Below, in pieces: positions 58,701 through 64,000 of a DNA stretch of 64,000 nucleotides. Every line of letters begins with the position of its first letter. Position 1 is the first letter of the stretch. The notes under the pieces are model-generated. The model did no database searches. It saw nothing but the letters and a program-made list of their open reading frames with translations, and was not told the origin of the DNA. This DNA comes from Takakia lepidozioides. Its lineage: Eukaryota; Streptophyta; Takakiopsida; Takakiales; Takakiaceae. Location: NCBI GenBank assembly GCA_030704615.1, contig CM060731.1, forward strand, positions 32,612,001 to 32,676,000. The letters run 5' to 3'. Both the position numbers and the translations under genes were made by a program.

Positions 58701-60520
58701 TGGTTCTCCTCCAATAGCAAGAGCTTGCACATTTCGGTTTGTGGAGCTCCCTATAGTACCCCTGCAATTCAGCAAGGAGTGACATGACTACCTTACATCT
58801 GCAGAAAACTCTCAACAGCTACAAAATTCAGGCCATGTGCAAATGTCACACCACACAACGCTCCTTCCATATACTCCACCAAAACCATACCATTGGCCTG
58901 GACTTGACTGGACCCCACAGACATGTGCAGGGATGAAGCCAGAGACTTAGAAGGGGAGAAGAGAAAAGAAATGAAGTTGTACTCACGTACCACTTGGCAA
59001 TGGAGCGCTCTGGACTACTATCCATGCCCTTGCCCGTGTCAAAGATAGTAATCTTGCCAGCTCCGGGATCCAAGTCCACACTGCACAATCTCCACCAACC
59101 AGTTCACTCTGTGTGATTGAGCACCTGCTTCAATGTTGGGGCTACCCTACTATGCCTCTTTAGAGAAGAGGAAATTGACTGTGAGATGCATACCAGACGA
59201 GCCGCAACTGTCCACTTTTCAATTCCCAAACGGCTTGCAGCGAGTTGTCCTGTTCCAAAGCAATTACCATGCGTTACTAGAGTTCCCATTTCCCTAGAAC
59301 TCCAGTGATCATATTTGGACAATCAAGTTCTATGGAGTTAACGACAGCGACATGGGATGGGCTACACATTGTCATTAGTGGTGTAGAAAATTGGAGTCTG
59401 TCATAAGCTATATTAGATTGCAACTCTGCACAGTCAGTTTAAATAATCGAAGTAACTATTTAGCGACGAATTTATATGCAGTTATATATGGGAAGAATGG
59501 AATCAGCACAACCAGCTCGTCTGCTAACGCTGAAAAGAAGGTGTAATCTTGGGGAAGGACTCCCAGCATCTGTGGCTCTGGCGTCACGTTCCAAAATCCC
59601 TGCCAAACCCATCCCCAAATCACTCAAACCTCGCATGGCAGTTCAAAAGACAGTGTAATGTTTGCACAGGAAAGTGCTAAACTTCCAATTCATAGTTGAT
59701 TAATCCCATGTGAACGGTCACTCAATTCTAACCCAAAAGAATCCAATATTCCTGTGTGCAGGATTGCAACAATTATACAATTCCACAAAATTAACTTATG
59801 AGACCTCAGGCTTTAGGATGTTACCGGATGAGCATGAACAGAATTGGGATGGCCATCCTGTCAAGAAGGAAGCAAATCACAATTAATCAGCACATTGGTG
59901 ACGTTTTGCAAATTCTTCGAGTTTGAATTCGCCTGGCGGAAACTCTCCAGCTCACATTTACCAACTTCCAAGCAGATAGGAAATGGAATGAAATCCAAGA
60001 AAGGAAGGAAGACCAGCTGCACTTAGAAAGTCACGTGACAGACCTGTAGCAGGAGGATTCTGGGTGAGGTGAAGTCCGCAGGGAAGAATTCACCGTCCTC
60101 TATTTCTTTTCCCTCAAAATCCTCAATTTTCACATGCGACCCCCACAATATTTCCCGTTGTTTTTTCTTCGCACTGGTGGCACTCCTACTCGCAGCCTCT
60201 TCTGTCATTTTCACAAACTCCTCAACAGTAAGGCTCATCTCAGCCTCCTCACCGTCCACCTGAACTTCAACGCAGGACCGATTTGGCAGGTACATCTCGA
60301 ACCTGTACTGCACTCTAGTGTTCTGGACCTGCATACTTCCCTCCGAGAAGTTGCTCAAACGCCTGCGGGAGCTCCTAGTTCCAGTCACAGCACTCGAGGG
60401 GAGCTTCTGAACGTCACCCGTGCCATCCATGCGCACGGATTTCTTGCGCTTGGACCTTGAGGATGAAGCAGGACTCTCCACCATTACACGCTTCTTATGA
60501 CTTCTTTCTGAATTCATCAC
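40722..60520 (-). CDS. GMI1: GMI1/SMCHD1-like GHKL-ATPase and SMC-hinge protein, about 33 exons
   Basis: Plant relative of SMCHD1 with a C-terminal SMC hinge shared with DMS3; Arabidopsis GMI1 acts in recombinational DNA repair. Exons read: 60520-60044, 59599-59513, 59249-59194, 59080-58991, 58761-58689, 58267-58212, 58015-57910, 57668-57600, 56472-56380, 56200-56150, 55845-55662, 55131-55006, 54819-54732, 54564-54530, 54202-54118, 53990-53805, 52537-52364, 51628-51543, 51285-51175, 50952-50578, ~50240-50109, 49797-49601, 49460-49394, 49015-48918, 46394-46328, 45796-45545, 45220-45089, 44898-44784, 44075-43802, 43281-43090, 42112-41789, 41031-40722. At least one exon is missing between 55,662 and 55,131, and joins between 49,460 and 45,796 are uncertain. 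Most other phases close. It is expanded by LINE-B insertions in introns; I see no coding break. Confidence 0.88.
41405..41735 (-). mobile_element. LINE-B tails, minus strand (two or three, nested)
   Basis: Gene-sense LINE-B 3' ends: hairpin region near 41,458-41,480 (GCTCGAATAGCTTATGGGAC), a second AAGCTC/TCCGCGGAC piece at 41,590-41,615 and (GAAAT)n at 41,700-41,720. Located in the intron between the two last exons of the GMI1-like gene. Confidence 0.6.
42385..42737 (+). mobile_element. LINE-B 3' copy with a (CATTT)n tail
   Basis: Matches the LINE-B C-terminus (TQSLTEVFHYEDQKCLAAYL, stop at 42,579) after a frame-damaged zinc-knuckle region. The tail has CCCATAAGCTCTATGAGCTT, then CCCGGACGTTATAAAG and eleven or more CATTT units. 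It is antisense to the host gene. Confidence 0.8.
42797..43012 (+). mobile_element. Second, shorter LINE-B 3' copy
   Basis: Starts within the SLTEVFHYEDQ region and ends with the same hairpin (42,959-42,973) and CACCATTTCATTTCATTTT. It follows the previous copy by about 60 bp, as if one inserted into the tail of the other. Confidence 0.75.
44120..44610 (+). mobile_element. Degenerate LINE-B 3' pieces
   Basis: Two or three overlapping, eroded C-terminal and tail fragments (TATGAGATCC..GGGAGA, CTCACTGAGGTCTTCCATCA, GAGCTCTTTGAGCTTTCCAC), ending with CATTTCATTTCC. Frames are broken many times. Confidence 0.65.
46155..46243 (+). mobile_element. LINE-B tail
   Basis: GTAAGCTCTTTGAGCTTTCC, CACGGACTTTATAAGGTACC and CATTTCATTTCC. 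No coding part remains. Confidence 0.65.
46640..48835 (+). mobile_element. LINE-B: longest copy, non-LTR retrotransposon ORF2
   Basis: One frame (46665-48713) spans RT blocks KLQNGRAVDISGLQSEFIKH, NYRTIMVSSLLAKLF, DFHKAFDSVPR, NIGVKQGCPLSPTLF and the catalytic LLYADDVALLA, then the thumb, and a terminal zinc knuckle CPACIGRSKEIETEEHFFYC. Two nonsense codons interrupt it, TGA at 47109-47111 and TAG at about 47,194. No endonuclease domain is present, so the copy is 5'-truncated. The 3' UTR is about 75 bp with a 6-bp stem hairpin at 48,766-48,780 and then GGACGTTATAAAGCACC and four CATTT units. It sits antisense in an intron of the GMI1-like gene. Confidence 0.9.
51735..51845 (-). mobile_element. 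LINE-B tail, minus strand
   Basis: Contains (GAAAT)n at 51,737-51,750, TTATACCATCCACGGTAAGC and the hairpin GCTCAAAGAGCTTAAGG, i.e. the LINE-B 3' end in gene-sense orientation. Confidence 0.65.
52845..53799 (+). mobile_element. LINE-B copy, 5'-truncated, two frame shifts
   Basis: From VPVSWWENNMKPLQSSFLQA through the zinc knuckle CRACTGRNQEIETEEHFFYC to SLEQ stop (53,678), with frame changes near 53,040 and 53,330. The tail has the hairpin at 53,740-53,756 and CACCATTTCATTTCATTTC ending at about 53,797. The tail ends within about eight bases of the donor site of the GMI1-like exon 53990-53805. Confidence 0.85.
56830..57420 (-). mobile_element. Old LINE-B copy, minus strand
   Basis: Degenerate C-terminal part recognisable as PEKEHYLRAKLLVYNS and IQTGRWDMLQPAKHLCSAW, matching RDDRILRPNYLSA and IETGRWENLQREDRLCPAC of LINE-B. 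The tail region shows CAGCTCACAGAGCTTATACC. Gene-sense orientation, in an intron of the GMI1-like gene. Confidence 0.65.
57600..60520 (-). other. GMI1-like N-terminus and GHKL ATPase exons (1-8)
   Basis: Exon 1 has a basic nuclear-localisation-like stretch (KKRVMVESP..SRSKRKKSVR, residues 9-28) and a ubiquitin-like fold region (YRFEMYLPNRSCVEVQVDG). Exons 2-3 encode WNVTPEPQ..LPQDYTFFSALADEL joined to DNSLQAVWELKSG, the GHKL N-box. Exon 4 carries the DxGxG nucleotide-binding box (IFDTGKGMDSSPERSIAKW). Exons 5-6 encode the G2 lid, GSSTNRNVQALAIGGEPPYL then HFGMYGFGG. Exon 7 has SITVSSKTAVSRRVVVLHLG and exon 8 LSPHGSFTK. All key ATPase residues I can place are present. Exon 8 ends at AAG|GCAAG, a GC donor. 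Confidence 0.87.
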
Positions 60521-61781
60521 GTCCAGAATATCTTAAACACGAGCGAGAGATCGCTCTGAACGACTACCTCGACACAATTTCAGGAGATTCCTGAATGCTG
60601 TCGATTGTCTCTCAGAGAAAGCGCGAACGAGAACGAGAGAGAGAGAGAGAGACAGACAGAGCGAAAGACGCGCAGACAGAGTAACACGACGAAAATTGAA
60701 AGCCCGCAGTAGCCGGTCCTGGGCTCAAATCCCCAAAGACGCGTTTTCAAATTTCTTGTCCAGTTGGGGCGTGGAGCAAATTCATTTATGATTACCACAG
60801 TCACATCAAAGAAAGGCGGCTGTCAGCAATTCAGTGTACCGTATACTCATGAAACAGCGTAGATATACATAATCAGTGTTTTTATTTCTGGCGAAATTTC
60901 GCACTTTTTCGACCTCAAAAAACAAATCGAATATTCTGTCATAAATTCCCTATTTTCTCATGGATGAAATCTCCAAAATTCTCCAAAAAAAATATAAATA
61001 TTGGATGAATTCGCCTAATATGAATGATACACATGGATGAAATTACAGAGGAGGATGATTCTGTCCAAATTTCAGTGGATGAACAGAAAATATGGCTATT
61101 TCCTGCAAAACTCAGTAGCCACTCATGTTATTTTCCAAATTTGAAAAGAAAAACACTATATAATATGCACAGTATCCAGTACGATATACGGAAAGATACG
61201 ATACGCCGCTGATACTGAGTAGCATCAATCATATTCCCCGGGATTCGTGGTCCGCCGGCAAATGTTCGGCTGCCGTCGGGAAACAGCAAGGAAAAAGTTC
61301 ACGGCAACAGGTAATTTGCCCAAGTCCTGGAGCCTGTGGTAGTTTTTCATATGTCACAGGGTCCCCTCAGCTCAGCATGAAGGCTTGGCTTTTCTTGTTC
61401 TTTTTCTCCTTTGCTTCTGAGTTGTGGGAGTGCATACATGGGTGTGCAGTGTACAATAGTTTACCCACAAATACCTTTAGCAGAGTTGATGTGGAACAAC
61501 AAGGAAGAGGATTCATAAGGAGCCCACACGAAATCAGATGCAATTGATATTTCTTGATTTGTTTGAGGGGGCAGTGAGTTTTGTCGACATTGAGACAAGC
61601 TGCCAAGATGTTGAGAACTACCATTACGGGGTCTGCGAGCTAACGATGGTGACGATATATAAGCTATACAATATAAATGCAAAACCTGCAGGGCAGTGAT
61701 CTCTGACAATGTGCAGCATCATCTGTTTCACAACGAGAATCGCCAACAAGTTGCCAGGCTCTAAGATCTGGTACACGACTG
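60521..61781. other. Spacer between the CAF and GMI1-like genes
   Basis: Promoter and 5' UTR side of the GMI1-like gene, with a (GA)n run at 60,635-60,652 that reads (CT)n on the gene strand, and 3' side of the CAF gene. An AT-rich stretch (60,880-61,160) follows. No other feature recognised. Confidence 0.5.
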
Positions 61782-63660
61782 CTATGAAGCTAGCAGCTTG
61801 GCCAATTGATCAACAGCTAGCTCTCCAAATGGAGGAGCCTCCAAGGGGATTCCTAAGTCATCTGTGTTGGAGGAACCCTTACCCTGCTTCAACCTTTTGC
61901 CCATACTCTTGGGAGTTCGAGTATAAACTTTTCGGACAGGGCCAGCAGGGCATATCTTGGAGAAGGCATCTACCTTTTCCAGGAGAGTGTCGGGGTCTAA
62001 ATGAGGTTCATTGAGTGGCAGGGCCGTTCCTGATGCAATGGCTTCTTGCCACAAAGTATCCACATTGTAGGGGTTGTCACCAGCAGATGCCCCGTGTTGT
62101 GTAGCTTTGTCAGCTTGTGCTGATTCATCATCTTGTCCTGCCAAACCAGTCACATCTTGTTGAGAGCGTAAACCATTACTGAAGACAAGAGTGTCACCGA
62201 TAGGCTCTTCCCTTCCCTCTTCCTGGGATCTCAATCCAGAAGCATCCCCTGCTTCAACAAAGTGATCATTGGCAACAGTGCCCAGAAGTTGGCCGCCAAC
62301 TTCAGGCACAGTTGCCAAACCAGTGTCTCCAGAGAGTACACCATTATTGAAGATAGGTGTGTCATGGACAGGCTCTTCCCTTCCATCCTCCTGGGATGTT
62401 AATCCAGAAGCATCCGCAGCAACTAGGGAACCTAAGCGGTCATTGGCAACAGGGCCCAAAAGTTGGCTGCCAACTTCAGGAACAGTTGCCATACCTACTG
62501 CCTCGGCCAAAGCTGTGAAAGTGGCAACATTCTCTTGCTTACTAGCCTCGGGTTTAGACTCCTCTGTGGCACCCTCCTCCAGAGGAGAGGCAGCTGTAGA
62601 GCAAGTACCATTGTCTTCAGACTCCACAGAAGTCTCACAATTTCCTCTCCACATCAAAATGGATTCTTTTTCAAATGAAAGTAGCACGCATGGCACCAAG
62701 TCCTGAATTCCCAAACCACACCAAAGAGCCCGTCAGCTCTTGTTCACTGTCGTCTTTAAACGAAGAACTTAAACATTGACTAAAATAAATGGATGACACA
62801 ATACTATAGGGCAAGGAATCTGATGGCTGCTCTCTGGGGCACAGTAGCTCAGTACAGACCCATCACTGAGCCAGTTTGTAGGATCCTTCCAAAGACAATG
62901 ATCCAGCTTTTCTGGGGAACACACACCATGATTGACCATTCAGTACCTTAGACTCTTACAAACAAGAGTTAATAGGATGGGGATGTACCCTGAGTTTGGC
63001 ACCGATTTTCTTGTAGTCACTGGGATTGAGGCCTGTGCAGTCAACACGCACCAACTCGTCCACCTCAAAGGCATCCTTCACATCCCTGACCAAATTCAGG
63101 TACACCCCATTCTTTCCTGTATCCCGCCCTTTCTAGTCATTGTCACCAAAAACCTCCTCCGCCAAATCAAAGGGACAATCTCAACCTAGATGCAGCTTCA
63201 TTACACATAGGCAAGCCAATAGTTTGCATGATGCCAAAAGCCTGTCACACTGCATAGCTATCTCAATCACCAGTTACTTGCTTTAAGGACAGTGATAAGT
63301 GGGCCCCACAAGACAAACCCAGAAACCAGTAGCCTAATAATAAAGCTTGCAAGATTGTGGACTGTATCCCACAGTGCATAACAACGGAGACGAGAAGTTG
63401 TGGACATGCAGTGCATGTTCGCAGAAGCACATACCCAACTTACAGACAGGTGGCAGTTTTTTGCCACGTTTCCGCATGAAGTCAGCCACCTCCTTTGTCA
63501 ATCCTCCAGGGTCTGGTTGAATGAGCTTTGGGTAGATGGGCGCTGGTGGCTTCCAGAGCATGAGCGGTATTCTAGGACGGTCTTTATAGTTGTAATTGCG
63601 CCCTCGGAATAGATATACCACGCCTCCATGGCGCTGTATGATTTTGCCACCTGTCTTCTC
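61782..63660 (-). CDS. CAF: CRS2-associated factor (CAF1/CAF2-like) CRM-domain splicing factor, 3' exons
   Basis: Chloroplast proteins that with CRS2 promote splicing of group IIB introns. Three exons are visible: 63660-63441, 63116-62989 and 62702-61782, all GT-AG and in phase; earlier exons lie beyond the window. They encode part of one CRM domain ([20 protein letters not shown] then [11 protein letters not shown]) and a second one ([43 protein letters not shown]). The last exon encodes a long acidic C-terminal tail with a 58-residue tandem repeat at about 62,510-62,165, ending [17 protein letters not shown]1 and CAF2 cannot be told apart here. The tail is longer than I expect for the family. 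Confidence 0.9.
62165..62512 (-). repeat. Tandem 174-bp repeat in the CAF C-terminal tail
   Basis: Two units in frame share ATVPEVG(S/G)QLLG(P/T)VAND, DASGL(T/R)SQE(D/E)GREEP, and DT(P/L)(I/V)F(N/S)NG. The TTGGC(T/C)GCCAACTTCAGG blocks at 62,287 and 62,461 are 174 bp apart. Confidence 0.85.
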
Positions 63661-64000
63661 CTGCCCACCACCAGCTTATCTATTTGACACTTTCCCTCTA
63701 GTTCATGTACCCAAAGACACCCTACACACTGAAACTCTCCCTCTCTGGTTTCTGTGGGTTACCATCTTTCTTCCTTCCTTCTTGCTCTCCATACCACCCT
63801 TCTGTCAGTGCATGCTAGGAATCACTGCATTCGAACTGAAGTGGTTCACCAAACTCTGTACGTGTAGTTGCTCTAGCGAAGTTAGCTAAATGGGTAAGGC
63901 CTGCCAAGGGAGACCCTGACAGATTGTTATATATTGTTTGATGATTTGTTTTCTGACATCGGTCCAAAGCATACGTCACAAAATAATAACACTAGCTTAT
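63661..64000. other. CAF gene intron running off the window
   Basis: Lies upstream of the acceptor at 63,661-63,663 (CAG on the minus strand). No exon was recognised in the last 340 bp. Confidence 0.5.

Overview
The window looks like nuclear DNA of a streptophyte: a green plant in the broad sense, either a charophyte alga or an early-diverging land plant. The evidence is the gene set: plant-type L-aspartate oxidase, an OSB-family organellar ssDNA-binding protein with a PDF motif, a CRS2-associated CRM-domain splicing factor, and a GMI1/SMCHD1-like GHKL-hinge protein. Spliceosomal introns with GT-AG borders and plant telo-boxes agree. The density is low (six host genes in 64 kb), introns are long and transposons are many. 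A Chara-like alga is a guess I cannot test here.

Layout. 0-7.4 kb: L-aspartate oxidase (11-2251, +, no intron), then an OSB gene (4432-7418, +, five exons). The first ~155 residues of the oxidase are paralogous to OSB exon 1, so the oxidase appears to carry a leader copied from its neighbour. 8.5 kb: intronless SNU13 (+). 10.4-12.4 kb: remnants of a non-LTR retrotransposon (LINE-A). 13.67-26.86 kb: a 13.2-kb Mutator-like element (MULE) with ~400-bp GC-rich terminal inverted repeats and a perfect 9-bp target duplication. It carries a decayed MULE transposase (-) and a decayed Ulp1-type cysteine protease gene (+), the Kaonashi (KI-MULE) arrangement. A short motif, AGTCYGCTG, is scattered through its TIRs, introns, intergenic DNA and, as Gln-Gln-Thr codons, its protein-coding parts. 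28.37-29.09 kb: a small hAT-type element.

30.6-37.9 kb: UTP4 (cirhin) WD40 gene (+, eleven exons). 37.9-40.7 kb: gene-poor spacer with a probable tRNA-derived SINE and more of the MULE-type motif. 60.5-40.7 kb: a GMI1/SMCHD1-like gene (-, about 33 exons over 19.8 kb) whose introns hold about ten copies or tails of a second LINE family (LINE-B) ending in a short hairpin and (CATTT)n. 63.7-61.8 kb: the 3' part of a CRS2-associated factor gene (-) that runs off the right edge.

The host genes divide into ribosome/snoRNP biogenesis (SNU13, UTP4, both with telo-boxes upstream), organelle functions (aspartate oxidase for NAD synthesis, OSB for organellar DNA, CAF for group II intron splicing) and chromatin/DNA repair (GMI1-like). 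They do not form an operon-like unit. The two most unusual items are the OSB-led oxidase and the motif-permeated KI-MULE. Exon borders were read by eye from splice consensus, reading phase and family similarity.
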